64,000 nt of DNA from Roseovarius sp. (GTDB taxonomy: Bacteria > Pseudomonadota > Alphaproteobacteria > Rhodobacterales > Rhodobacteraceae), in the NCBI RefSeq assembly GCF_027019125.1, contig NZ_JALUXE010000008.1, positions 1 through 64,000 on the forward strand, in the 5' to 3' direction. Under the pieces are notes generated by a model. It ran no database searches and was not told where the DNA came from. It saw only the letters and a list, made by a program, of their open reading frames with translations. Positions 27,588-36,668 of this stretch are shown here, piece by piece. Both the position numbers and the translations under genes were made by a program. The first letter of the stretch is position 1, and the number at the start of each line of letters is the position of its first letter.

Positions 27588-28469
27588 ATGGATTTTGCCA
27601 AGTTTGACATGAATCTCCTGCGCGTCCTGGACGCGCTTCTCATCACCCGCTCCACGACTCTTGCCGCGCAACAGGTGGGGCTGTCCCAGCCTGCGGTTTC
27701 GTCCGCTCTTGGGCGGTTGCGACAGGCTCTGAGCGATCCTCTTTTTCTGCGTGAGGGGCGGCACCTCGTGCCAACGGATTATGCGCAGTCGCTCGCCCAA
27801 CCCGTGCGGGCGATTCTAGCCGAAGCCGAAGCGCTGCTGGCCCGTCCAACAAGTTTTGATTCTGCGCGATCCGAGCGGCATTTTCATATCCTGGGGGCAG
27901 AATTCTGGGGGGCGCATCTCTTGCCCGAACTGATGACGCAGGTGGCTTCCGAGGCGCCCGGCGTTACCCTCTCTTGTGCTGCCATGCCCGGTGCGGACCC
28001 CACCGAGGCGCTTTTGCTCAAACGTGCGGATCTGGCGCTGTGCCCAATGTGCGCGCTACCGGATTGGGCGGCGGCACAGCCGCTCTATCGCGCGGATCCT
28101 ATGGTGCTTGCGCGGGCCGATCATCCGGGTTTGGCTGAGGCAGGGGTTACCCCCGGCGACACGCTCTCTCCAGACCTGGTGGCAGACCTGCCGCGCGCGG
28201 ATTGTGTCGCCGCCCCCGGCAACGGGCACGGTCGGGCGGTGATCACCCTGCCTGATCTGCACACGCTTGCGACCCTCTTGGGATGCACTCCGCTGGTGTC
28301 GATACTGCCCCGGCCCTTGGCCGAGCATCTGGCTGCGCGTCAGGGCCTGGCAACCTACGCCCTTCCTGAACCAACTCCTGCGACCGAGGTGGCGATGATC
28401 TGGCATGTCCGGTCGCAGAACGACCCGGCGCATCGCTGGCTGCGCGAGCGTCTGGCGCATAGGCTCTGA
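27588..28469 (+). CDS. LysR-type regulator (NodD/NahR-like branch)
   Basis: A 293-residue LTTR: MDFAKFDMNLLRVLDALLIT and the HTH segment AAQQVGLSQPAVSSALGRLR place it in the branch of NahR/NodD/LeuO-like proteins, followed by a periplasmic-binding-like effector domain. The target is unknown: no divergent partner is present, and the downstream gene reads in the same direction 51 bp away. The ATG at 27588 begins the conserved helix. Confidence 0.9.
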   Translation: MDFAKFDMNLLRVLDALLITRSTTLAAQQVGLSQPAVSSALGRLRQALSDPLFLREGRHLVPTDYAQSLAQPVRAILAEAEALLARPTSFDSARSERHFHILGAEFWGAHLLPELMTQVASEAPGVTLSCAAMPGADPTEALLLKRADLALCPMCALPDWAAAQPLYRADPMVLARADHPGLAEAGVTPGDTLSPDLVADLPRADCVAAPGNGHGRAVITLPDLHTLATLLGCTPLVSILPRPLAEHLAARQGLATYALPEPTPATEVAMIWHVRSQNDPAHRWLRERLAHRL

Positions 28470-28520
28470 CCGTCGCGGGAATCGCTGGACATCCGCCGCG
28501 CAGAGGTGTCCAACGACGCC

Positions 28521-29234
28521 ATGACCGATCCCATCTATGCCATTCCCGATATTCACGGGCAGGATGCCCTGCTCGACGCGGCGCTTGACCTTGTGGCGCG
28601 TGACGGCGGCAGTGATGCGCGCATCATCTTTCTGGGTGATCTGGTGGACCGGGGGCCGAATAGCCGGGCCGTGATCGACCGCCTTATGACTGGTCAGGCG
28701 CAGGGGCTGCCATGGACCGTGTTGCGCGGTAATCACGACCAGATGTTCGTCGATTTTCTGGATAGCGGCGTGATTCAGTCCCCGCATATCCGTTCTGGCC
28801 TGTCGTGGTTGCATCACCGCTTGGGTGGGGCCGCGACGCTCGCCTCATATGGGCTCGACGTGAGCGAAGACATGACCGAGTGGGAGGCCGCCTGTCGTGC
28901 CGTGCCCCGGGCGCATCGTGACTGGCTGGCGGCTCTGCCGCTCTGGCAAGAGGCGGGGGAGTTGCTCTTTGTTCATGCCGGCATCCGCCCCGGTCTCAGC
29001 TTGCCCGTCCAAGACCCTGTGGACCTGATGTGGATCAGGGACGGATTTCTGGATTACGAGGCCCCGCATCCCTGGCTCGTGGTTCATGGTCACACCGCGC
29101 TCGAGATGCCCACCCATTTCGGCAACCGCATTGATCTGGACGGGGGGGCCGCCTATGGGCGTCCGCTTTGGCCAGCGGTGTTCGAGGGGCGCGATGCCTG
29201 GCTCTTGACGGAAACGGGCCGAATCCCTCTCTGA
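28521..29234 (+). CDS. Calcineurin-type metallophosphoesterase (PrpA/ApaH-like)
   Basis: A 237-residue serine/threonine-phosphatase-like protein with the family motifs in order: YAIPDIHGQDALLDAAL (DxH), FLGDLVDRGPNS (GDxxDRG), LRGNHDQM (GNHD), FVHAGIRPG and VVHGHTALE. These coordinate a dinuclear metal centre. Phosphoprotein or dinucleoside polyphosphate hydrolysis are both possible. A GTG 15 bp upstream is an alternative start. Confidence 0.9.
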   Translation: MTDPIYAIPDIHGQDALLDAALDLVARDGGSDARIIFLGDLVDRGPNSRAVIDRLMTGQAQGLPWTVLRGNHDQMFVDFLDSGVIQSPHIRSGLSWLHHRLGGAATLASYGLDVSEDMTEWEAACRAVPRAHRDWLAALPLWQEAGELLFVHAGIRPGLSLPVQDPVDLMWIRDGFLDYEAPHPWLVVHGHTALEMPTHFGNRIDLDGGAAYGRPLWPAVFEGRDAWLLTETGRIPL

Positions 29235-29330
29235 TTGGGGCATGTCTAGCCTCTGACGACACGTCCCCGTTGCCATGGGTGCGCGCCTGCCGCTAGGCTC
29301 GTGCCAACGCAACCCGGGGAGAGGATACCC

Positions 29331-30506
29331 ATGACTGACATCGTGATTCTGGACGGATGCCGCACAGCGATTGGCACTTTCGGTGGAGCGCTTGCGGGCA
29401 CGCCGCCCACCGCTCTCGGAGCCATCGTGGCGCGCGAGGCTCTGGCGCGCTCGGGCGTTGAGGGCGGGCAAATCGGGCATGTGGTCTTTGGCCATGTCAT
29501 CAACACCGAACCGCGCGATATGTATGTCAGCCGGGTAGCGGCGATGGAGGCGGGTATTCCCGACACCACGCCGGCGATGAACGTCAACCGCCTCTGCGGC
29601 TCTGGCGCGCAGGCAATTGTTTCGGTCGTGCAATCCCTGATGCTGGGCGATGCCGATTTCGGTCTCGCTGGTGGGGCCGAGAACATGAGCCGCTCGCCTT
29701 TCATCATCCCCGATCAACGCTGGGGGGCCAAGATGGGCGACATCAAGACGCTCGACATGATGCTGGGCGCGCTCAACTGTCCCTTTGGCACCGGGCATAT
29801 GGGCGTCACCGCCGAGAATGTCGCGGCAGAGCACGATATCAGCCGGGCCGATCAGGATGCGTTTGCCCTCGAAAGCCAGAGCCGCGCCGCCACGGCTATC
29901 GCCGAGGGACGTTTCAAATCCCAGATCGTGCCGGTCGAGGTGCGCGTGAAGCGTGACATGGTGGCCTTTGACACCGACGAGCATCCCAAGGCCACCACCG
30001 CCGAGGCGCTTGCCGGTCTCAAGCCGGTGTTCCAGAAGGACGGCTCCGTCACCGCCGGTAACGCGAGCGGCATCAACGATGGCGCTGCCGCCCTTGTTTT
30101 GGCGCGTGCCGATGCCGCAGAGGCGGCCGGTCTCAAGCCGCGCGCGCGTATCCTTGGGTACGCCCACGCCGGTGTGCGCCCTCAGGTGATGGGCATTGGC
30201 CCGGTGCCTGCGGTGGAAATGCTGCTCAAGCGGATTGGACACGAGGCGTCCGATTTTGATGTGATCGAATCCAACGAAGCTTTTGCGGCCCAAGCGCTTG
30301 CGGTCAACAAGGGGCTTGGTCTTGATCCCGCCCGGGTCAATCCCAATGGCGGCGCGATCGCGCTTGGCCATCCGGTTGGGGCGACTGGGGCGATCCTGAC
30401 GGTCAAGGCGCTCTATGAGCTGGAGCGGACCGGGGGCAAGCGTGCGATCATCACCATGTGCATCGGTGGCGGTCAGGGGATTGCCCTCGCGATCGAGCGT
30501 CTCTGA
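29331..30506 (+). CDS. Acetyl-CoA C-acetyltransferase (thiolase)
   Basis: A 391-residue biosynthetic-type thiolase that condenses two acetyl-CoA to acetoacetyl-CoA. The nucleophilic Cys is in NVNRLCGSGAQAIVS (about residue 88), the His in NPNGGAIALGHPVGATGA, and the acid/base Cys in TMCIGGGQGIALAIE. This is the first step to PHB and also towards crotonyl-CoA, the substrate of Ccr encoded further on. Start at MTDIVILDGCRT after GGGGAGAGG. Not adjacent to phaB; other thiolases may exist in the genome. Confidence 0.93.
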   Translation: MTDIVILDGCRTAIGTFGGALAGTPPTALGAIVAREALARSGVEGGQIGHVVFGHVINTEPRDMYVSRVAAMEAGIPDTTPAMNVNRLCGSGAQAIVSVVQSLMLGDADFGLAGGAENMSRSPFIIPDQRWGAKMGDIKTLDMMLGALNCPFGTGHMGVTAENVAAEHDISRADQDAFALESQSRAATAIAEGRFKSQIVPVEVRVKRDMVAFDTDEHPKATTAEALAGLKPVFQKDGSVTAGNASGINDGAAALVLARADAAEAAGLKPRARILGYAHAGVRPQVMGIGPVPAVEMLLKRIGHEASDFDVIESNEAFAAQALAVNKGLGLDPARVNPNGGAIALGHPVGATGAILTVKALYELERTGGKRAIITMCIGGGQGIALAIERL

Positions 30507-30592
30507 GCGGGTATTTTCAGCGGCTTTAACCGCATGTTCACGACGATGCCGGATGGTGACACGATCACGATCCGGCATGTCGGAGAACGGGC

Positions 30593-32755
30593 ATGAGCCT
30601 TGCGAACAAACTGGCAGAAGAACGGCGCGCCAGACTGGCCGCAGAGCGGCTATTGGAACAGAAACAGGCCGAATTACAGGCCGCCAATCGCAAGCTGGGC
30701 AAGCATGCCTTGGCCCTCTCGCACGAGATTCACGAAACACGGGCAGAGGTTCAAACCGTCCGAGACGAGAACCAGCGTGTTAAATCCGATCTGAACGTCG
30801 CCTATCAAAAGGTCGAGATTGCCGAGCGCCGCCTCTGGCATTCGATCGAGACCATTCAGGACGGTTTCGCCTTTTTCGACGCCGATAGCCGGATGATTGC
30901 CGCCAACAATGCCTATCTCGCGGTCTTTGACGGGTTGGAGGCGGTCAAGCCCGGTGTCAGCTATGTCGAGATCCTGCAATTCATCACCGAAGAGGGGATC
31001 GTCAACATCGGGGCGCTCAAGCCGCATGAATGGCGCGAGAGAATGCTGGACCGTTGGCAGGGGACGCAACCTGAACCAGAGGTGATCCGCCTCTGGAATG
31101 GCCAGTATATCAAGCTGATTGATCAACGCGGCCATGGGGGCGATGTCGTTAGCCTCGCGCTCAACATTACCGACACGATCCGCTATGAAAAAGAGCTGAA
31201 GGAAGCCCGCCGTAGGGCAGAGGCGGCGAACCGGGCGAAATCATCCTTTCTCGCCAATATGAGCCATGAAATCCGCACGCCGATGAATGGGGTGGTCGGC
31301 ATGGCAGAGCTCTTGATGGAAACCGAGCTGACCGAAGAACAGCGGCTCTTTACCTCGACCATCAAGAACTCTGGCGAAGCGCTCCTGGTGATCATCAACG
31401 ATGTGCTGGACTACTCCAAGATCGAGGCCGAAAAGCTGGTTCTGCACGCCGAACCCTTTGATCTGGAACGCTGCATCCACGAGCTTGTGACGCTGATGCA
31501 GGTCAATGCCCGCGACAAGGGGCTGGATATCCTGGTCGATTACGATCTCTTCCTGCCGACGCGCTTTGTGGGCGATCCGGGGCGTATCCGCCAGATCATG
31601 ACCAACCTTCTGGGCAATGCGGTGAAATTCACCGAAACGGGTCATGTTCTGGTGCGCGTGACGGGCCTGCATCCCGATGCCGAGGGGCGGGCGAGCATTC
31701 ATGTCACGGTTGAGGATACCGGGATCGGGATTCCGCCGGACAAGATCGACCACATCTTTGGCGAGTTCAATCAGGTCGACGATGAACGCAATCGCAAGTT
31801 CGAGGGAACGGGCCTTGGCCTTGCCATTTCGCAAAAGCTGATCCGGATGATGGGTGGCAAGATCTGGGTCGAGTCCGAGCAGGGCAAAGGGTCGATCTTT
31901 GGATTTTCGGTTTCTTTGCCACTGGCAGAGATTGCCGAGGTCGACGTGCCCAACCTGATCAACGGCCCGTGCAGGGCCCTGATCGTCGAGCCGCAGGCAG
32001 CCAGCCGCGCCATTCTGGAACGGCAATTGGACCAGTTGGGGGTCACGGCGGTCTCTTGCCAGAGCGCGGCAGAGGCCTTGGCGCAGGTGGGCGCGGGGTT
32101 TGATCTGGTGGTGAGCGATCACAACATGGTCGGGATGGATGGGTTGGAGTTGGCAGAGGCGCTGCGCGAGAGTGGGCAGGACATGCCCTTTCTGCTGCTC
32201 AGTCCCAACACCGGCTATGCCGAACAGGATCCGGCGCGCGTCCATGTGCAGGCGGTGCTGCAAAAGCCTGTGGCGCGGCAGGATCTCTTTGCTGCCCTGG
32301 CCGCCGTGATGCCCCCTGTCACCGCGCCCGACCGCGCGATGCGGGTGCTGGCGGCTGAGGATAACCGCACCAATCGGCTGGTATTTTCCAACATGGTCAA
32401 GGGGTTGGACATCGAGCTGAGCTTTGCCGAGAATGGTTGCGAGGCGGTTGACCTCTTTCGCGCTCTGGCGCCAGACGTGATTTTCATGGATATTTCGATG
32501 CCCAAGATGGACGGCAAAGAGGCCACGCGCGCCATTCGCGCGCTCGAGGCGCAAAGCGGTGGCCACGTTCCCATCGTGGCAATGACCGCCCATGCGATGA
32601 CCGGGGATGACACGGATATCATGGCGGCGGGTCTTGATCATTACCTGACCAAGCCGCTGCGCAAGGAGATGATCCTTGGCCACATCCGCGCGGCCTGTCC
32701 CAGCGGCGCACGTGCGCCCGACGGCGTGGCCCGCCCGGTTCAGGCGGTCGGATGA
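30593..32755 (+). CDS. Hybrid sensor histidine kinase with two receiver domains
   Basis: A 720-residue cytosolic protein with no transmembrane helix. In order: an N-terminal coiled coil (1-85), a PAS-type sensor (about 88-190, SIETIQDGFAFFDADSRMIA), a HisKA with the phospho-His in NMSHEIRTPMNGVVGMAELL, a HATPase with GTGLGLAIS, a first receiver (about 465-580) and a second receiver (about 592-710) with AEDNRTNRLV, FMDISMPKMDG and LTKPL. In the first receiver the acidic pair is reduced (ALIVEPQAAS), although VVSDHNM keeps an Asp. No response regulator is adjacent. Its 3' end overlaps the convergent yaaA by 16 bp. Confidence 0.93.
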   Translation: MSLANKLAEERRARLAAERLLEQKQAELQAANRKLGKHALALSHEIHETRAEVQTVRDENQRVKSDLNVAYQKVEIAERRLWHSIETIQDGFAFFDADSRMIAANNAYLAVFDGLEAVKPGVSYVEILQFITEEGIVNIGALKPHEWRERMLDRWQGTQPEPEVIRLWNGQYIKLIDQRGHGGDVVSLALNITDTIRYEKELKEARRRAEAANRAKSSFLANMSHEIRTPMNGVVGMAELLMETELTEEQRLFTSTIKNSGEALLVIINDVLDYSKIEAEKLVLHAEPFDLERCIHELVTLMQVNARDKGLDILVDYDLFLPTRFVGDPGRIRQIMTNLLGNAVKFTETGHVLVRVTGLHPDAEGRASIHVTVEDTGIGIPPDKIDHIFGEFNQVDDERNRKFEGTGLGLAISQKLIRMMGGKIWVESEQGKGSIFGFSVSLPLAEIAEVDVPNLINGPCRALIVEPQAASRAILERQLDQLGVTAVSCQSAAEALAQVGAGFDLVVSDHNMVGMDGLELAEALRESGQDMPFLLLSPNTGYAEQDPARVHVQAVLQKPVARQDLFAALAAVMPPVTAPDRAMRVLAAEDNRTNRLVFSNMVKGLDIELSFAENGCEAVDLFRALAPDVIFMDISMPKMDGKEATRAIRALEAQSGGHVPIVAMTAHAMTGDDTDIMAAGLDHYLTKPLRKEMILGHIRAACPSGARAPDGVARPVQAVG

Positions 32756-33504
32756 TCGCGCAGGAACACTGGCTGATCGGGTTTCGACAGGCTGGCCTCA
32801 TGGCGATAGCCGCCGCTGTCAAAATCCAGAATGGCGTCGGAATCCGTCAGGCGGTTCTGGATGATGAAGCGTGCCATCGCGCCTCGCGCCCGCTTGGCGT
32901 AAAAGCTGACGATCTTTGGCGTGCCCGCCTTTTCCTCCATGAACACCGGTGTGACCACCCGCAGGCGCAGCGCCTCGCGGTCAACCGCGCCGAAATATTC
33001 CTGACTGGCGCAATTGATCAGCGTGTCGGTCCCCAGCGTTTCTGCCTGCGCATTCAGTGCCTCTGAGATCTGCGCGCCCCAATAGTCATAGAGCGTTTTG
33101 CCGCGCGCGGTCTTCAGCCGGCTGCCCATCTCAAGACGGTAGGGCTGGATCGCATCAAGGGGGCGCAAAAGCCCGTAAAGCCCGGACAGAATGCGGAAAT
33201 GATCCTGCGCCCAAGACAGTTCGTCCGGGTCCAGTGATCCCGCCTCAAGCCCCTGATACGTGTCACCGGCAAAGGCCAGAGCGGCGGGCTTCTCCTCCAT
33301 CTGGCCAAACTCGGCAAAGCGGTCGGCGTTGAGGCGCGCGAGGTTTTCGCTGATATGCATCAGCTTTTGCAACTCGCCCACGTTCAACCCCTGCGCAACC
33401 TGCGCCAGATCCTCGGCATCCTGGGCAAAGGCGGGGCGGGTGGGCGTGATCCCCTCGACCGGGCTCATGTCGAGTTTCTTGGCTGGGGAGACGACGACAA
33501 GCAT
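32740..33504 (-). CDS. yaaA: Peroxide stress protein YaaA
   Basis: A 254-residue DUF328/UPF0246 protein: MLVVVSPAKKLDMSPVEG at the N-terminus, HFRILSGLYGLLRPLDAIQ in the centre and VSFYAKRARGAMARFIIQ near the end. In E. coli the family lowers free iron and protects DNA during peroxide stress. It lies 32 bp after recQ on the same strand, so probably in one transcript with that repair gene. Confidence 0.92.
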   Translation of the reverse strand: MLVVVSPAKKLDMSPVEGITPTRPAFAQDAEDLAQVAQGLNVGELQKLMHISENLARLNADRFAEFGQMEEKPAALAFAGDTYQGLEAGSLDPDELSWAQDHFRILSGLYGLLRPLDAIQPYRLEMGSRLKTARGKTLYDYWGAQISEALNAQAETLGTDTLINCASQEYFGAVDREALRLRVVTPVFMEEKAGTPKIVSFYAKRARGAMARFIIQNRLTDSDAILDFDSGGYRHEASLSKPDQPVFLRDHPTA

Positions 33505-33536
33505 GTATTGATCCTTTTGGCAACGCAGTCTGTGAT

Positions 33537-35573
33537 CTAGGACGCGGCGTGCAGAACGTCCAGAAAGGCGGCGCCAAAACGGTCGGCGTATTTCTCGCCC
33601 AGGAGGCGCTGCATCTCTTGCGCGGTGCGGGGTCTCTGGCTGGCCACCTTGGCAAGAAGTGCGGCAGAGCAACTGAGCGGACGCTCGATGCCTGTCTCGC
33701 CCCGGCTCAGGTCGGCCTGCACCTGCATCAACCGGTCGTAAACTTCGCCTGCGGTGCTGCCTGCCAGCTTGCGGCGGGTCGGATGCACGGTCGCGCTTGC
33801 TCCGGTGATCACTTCGAGAAACTCTGCGCCATAGCGCTCCAGCTTCTTGGCACCGACGCCGCTGATCCGGGCCATCTGGTCCAGCGTTTCAGGCCGGGTT
33901 TCAGCCATTTCGATCAGGGTTCGGTCGTTGAAGACGATATAGGCCGGAACGCCCGCCGCCTCTGCCAGCGCGCGGCGCTTGGCCTTGAGCGCCGAGAGAA
34001 GCGGCGCATCCTCGTCAGACACAAGCGCACGCACGGCGGGCCGGGGGGTATGGTCGATCGTATCGCGGCGCAGGGTCACGCTCTCTTCACCACGCAGGAT
34101 CGGGCGGGCGGTTTCGGTCATCACCAGCGCGCCATGCCGCTCGCGGTCGGGCCGTATCAGGTCACGCCCCATCATCTGACGAAACACGCCCTGCCAGCCG
34201 CGTTTGTCCATGTCACGCCCGACGCCAAAGGTGGGCAGCGCCTCATGCCCGCGTTGACGCACCTTGTCGGTCGCGGTGCCGGTCAGAATGTCGATCAGAT
34301 GGCCAGAGCCAAAGCTTTCGCCGGTGCGCAGGATCGCCGATAGCGCCTTGCGCACCGCCTCCGTGCCGTCAAAGGTCTCGGGTGGGGTATCGCAGAGGTC
34401 GCAATTGCCACAAGGCGCGGCCGTCTCGCCGAAATAGCGCAGAAGCGTGGCGCGGCGACATTCCAATGCCTCGGCCAGACCCAGAAGCGCGTTGAGCCGC
34501 CCATGATCGGCCATGCGTCGGTCAGGCGGGGCCATCCCCTCGTCGATCTGGGTGCGGCGCAGGCGGATGTCGTCGGGACCAAAGAGCGTGAGCGTTTCGG
34601 CAGGGGCACCATCGCGCCCGGCGCGGCCGATCTCCTGATAATAGCCCTCGATGGATTTGGGCAGGTCGGCATGCGCGACCCAGCGGATATCGGGCTTGTC
34701 CACGCCCATGCCAAAGGCGACGGTGGCGACAACGATCAGCCCGTCCTCGCTGCTGAACCGCCCTTCGACGATGCGCCGCGCCTCGGGCTCCATCCCGCCA
34801 TGATAGGCGCAGGCGGAATGCCCCGCGTCCACGAGGGCACGCGCGAGGGTTTCGGTCTTGGCGCGGGTGCCGCAATAGACGATGCCCGACTGTCCCTTGC
34901 GGGCGGCGGCAAACTCCATGATCTGTGCGCGCGGATTGTCCTTGGCGGCAAAGGCCATGTGGATATTGGGCCGGTCAAAACCTTGCAGGAAGGTCTGCGG
35001 CGGCTGCCCGTCAAAGAGCTTGTCGACGATCTCGTCGCGGGTTTCGGCATCGGCGGTGGCGGTAAAGGCGGCAAGCGGCACGTTGAGCGCGCGCCTCAGC
35101 TCGCCGATACGCAGGTAATCGGGGCGGAAATCATGGCCCCATTGGCTGACGCAATGGGCCTCGTCCACGGCGATGAGACCCACACCAATGCGGCGCAACA
35201 TGCCAAGCGATGATCCCGCCGCCAGCCGTTCGGGCGCGATATAGAGAAGGCGCAAGCGGCCTGCTTCGAGGGCCTGCCAAACCTCGGCGGTCTCTTCCTC
35301 GGTATTGCCAGAGGTGAGCGCGCCCGCCTCGACCCCCGCCGCCCTGAGCGCGCGGACCTGATCGCGCATCAGGGCGATGAGCGGGGATATGACCACGGTC
35401 ACACCCTCGCGCATCAGCGCGGGGATCTGAAAGCAAAGGGATTTGCCGCCCCCGGTGGGCATGATGGCCAGAGTGTTACAGCCGGTGGCGACGGTGTGAA
35501 TGATCTCTTCCTGCCCGGGACGAAAGGCATCGAATCCGAACACATCGCGCAAAAGCGTGGCGGCGCTTGGCAT
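33537..35573 (-). CDS. recQ: ATP-dependent DNA helicase RecQ
   Basis: 3'-5' superfamily 2 helicase for recombination and fork repair, 678 residues. It has the Q-motif FGFDAFRPGQEEII, Walker A MPTGGGKSLCFQIPAL, the DEAH box LIAVDEAHCVSQWGHDF, the helicase C motif QEIGRAGRDG, the zinc-binding RQC start (ECRRATLLRYFGE... CGNCDLCDTP) and a C-terminal HRDC region (RALAEAAGVPAYIVFNDRTL). Standard start; an inverted repeat lies just upstream. Followed by yaaA. Confidence 0.97.
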   Translation of the reverse strand: MPSAATLLRDVFGFDAFRPGQEEIIHTVATGCNTLAIMPTGGGKSLCFQIPALMREGVTVVISPLIALMRDQVRALRAAGVEAGALTSGNTEEETAEVWQALEAGRLRLLYIAPERLAAGSSLGMLRRIGVGLIAVDEAHCVSQWGHDFRPDYLRIGELRRALNVPLAAFTATADAETRDEIVDKLFDGQPPQTFLQGFDRPNIHMAFAAKDNPRAQIMEFAAARKGQSGIVYCGTRAKTETLARALVDAGHSACAYHGGMEPEARRIVEGRFSSEDGLIVVATVAFGMGVDKPDIRWVAHADLPKSIEGYYQEIGRAGRDGAPAETLTLFGPDDIRLRRTQIDEGMAPPDRRMADHGRLNALLGLAEALECRRATLLRYFGETAAPCGNCDLCDTPPETFDGTEAVRKALSAILRTGESFGSGHLIDILTGTATDKVRQRGHEALPTFGVGRDMDKRGWQGVFRQMMGRDLIRPDRERHGALVMTETARPILRGEESVTLRRDTIDHTPRPAVRALVSDEDAPLLSALKAKRRALAEAAGVPAYIVFNDRTLIEMAETRPETLDQMARISGVGAKKLERYGAEFLEVITGASATVHPTRRKLAGSTAGEVYDRLMQVQADLSRGETGIERPLSCSAALLAKVASQRPRTAQEMQRLLGEKYADRFGAAFLDVLHAAS

Positions 35574-35581
35574 GAGACCCC

Positions 35582-35610
35582 TGTAAGATTTGACTATATC
35601 TGCTCTTACA
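35582..35610. promoter_or_regulatory. Inverted repeat immediately upstream of recQ
   Basis: TGTAAGA and TCTTACA are exact complements separated by 15 bases, and end 9 bases before the recQ start codon. Either an operator for an unknown regulator or a structure in the recQ leader. Confidence 0.4.
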
Positions 35611-35652
35611 AGAGGTTTTTCATACTAAGATTAGGTGAACAAGCCCTGGAAA

Positions 35653-35940
35653 TCAGTAAAACGCCGCAGCGTTGTTGATCAGCACGATTCGCAGCGCATA
35701 AACCGCGACGAGCACCACCAGCGGGGCCAGATCAATCCCGGACATGGGCGGAAGGATGCGGCGCACACGGCTGTACATCGGCTCTAGCAGGCGGTTCAGG
35801 CCATACCACACCTGTGCCACGAATTGCTGGCGCAGGTTCAGTACCTGGAAATTGATCAGCCAGGACATGATGACATGCGCGATGATGAAGAACCACAGGA
35901 TGTCGAGAATGAGCATCAGGATCTGGAAAAGCGATTGCAT
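35653..35940 (-). CDS. YggT family membrane protein
   Basis: A 95-residue protein of the YggT family: two hydrophobic segments (LILDILWFFIIAHVIMSWLI and PLVVLVAVYALRIVLI) flank the conserved RLLEPMYSRVRRILPPMSGID loop. Members influence osmotic tolerance or protein placement near division sites in other bacteria; the role here is unknown. Followed on the same strand by recQ after 79 bp. Confidence 0.9.
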   Translation of the reverse strand: MQSLFQILMLILDILWFFIIAHVIMSWLINFQVLNLRQQFVAQVWYGLNRLLEPMYSRVRRILPPMSGIDLAPLVVLVAVYALRIVLINNAAAFY

Positions 35941-36067
35941 GGGCGAATGTCCTCTGGGTCTGCCGCCTATGACCTATGCAAGCGCGCGGCAAAGCGCAAG
36001 TCTGACGCGCGGTCGCGGTTGACGCGCCCCGACGCGGATGCCAAGCCGCCTGCAAAGGAGACCGAGC

Positions 36068-36613
36068 ATGTATCCCGTTCTGCGCCTGATGTGGCAATTC
36101 CACCTGCACCGCAAATCCCCGCGCCTGCCGCTGACGGGGACGCATGTGTCGCACCACATCTGCATGCCCTGGGACATCGACCTGTGGCGCGAGCTGAACA
36201 ATGGGCGGACGCTGACGATCTTTGATCTGGGTCGGATACCACTGGCGGGGCGAGTGGGGTTGATCGGCGCGCTCAAGCGCAATCGTTGGGGTTTGGCGAT
36301 TGCCGGGGCGAGCGTGCGTTATCGCCGCCGGATCACCATGTTCGAGCGGATCGAAATGCGGTCTCGCCTGCTGTCCTGGGATGAAAAGTTCGTCTATGTC
36401 GAGCAATCCATGTGGAAAGCATCGGGCGAATGCGCCAACCACATCCTGCTCCGCGCGGCGATTACGGGGCGCGGAGGGATCATCGCGCCGGACCGTGCCG
36501 TTGCCGAAATGGGGCAGGACATGCGCGCGCCCGATCTGCCGGACTGGGCCGCAGCCTGGATCGCGGCGGATGCCACACGTCCGTGGCCGCCCATGCAGGA
36601 CACGCAGGAATAG
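36068..36613 (+). CDS. Acyl-CoA thioesterase-like hot-dog fold protein
   Basis: A 181-residue protein of the 4-hydroxybenzoyl-CoA thioesterase-like group: MPWDIDLWRELNNGRTLTIF resembles the family's active-site start, and a beta-rich core (ASVRYRRRITMFERIEMRSR) follows. The substrate is unknown. The start at MYPVLRLMWQ follows AAGGAGA. It precedes the MFS gene by 55 bp in the same direction. Confidence 0.8.
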   Translation: MYPVLRLMWQFHLHRKSPRLPLTGTHVSHHICMPWDIDLWRELNNGRTLTIFDLGRIPLAGRVGLIGALKRNRWGLAIAGASVRYRRRITMFERIEMRSRLLSWDEKFVYVEQSMWKASGECANHILLRAAITGRGGIIAPDRAVAEMGQDMRAPDLPDWAAAWIAADATRPWPPMQDTQE

Positions 36614-36668
36614 CTTGCGCAGAGCCCGCAAGGGTTGTCATATCCCTTTAAACAAAAGGGGTTGGGGC

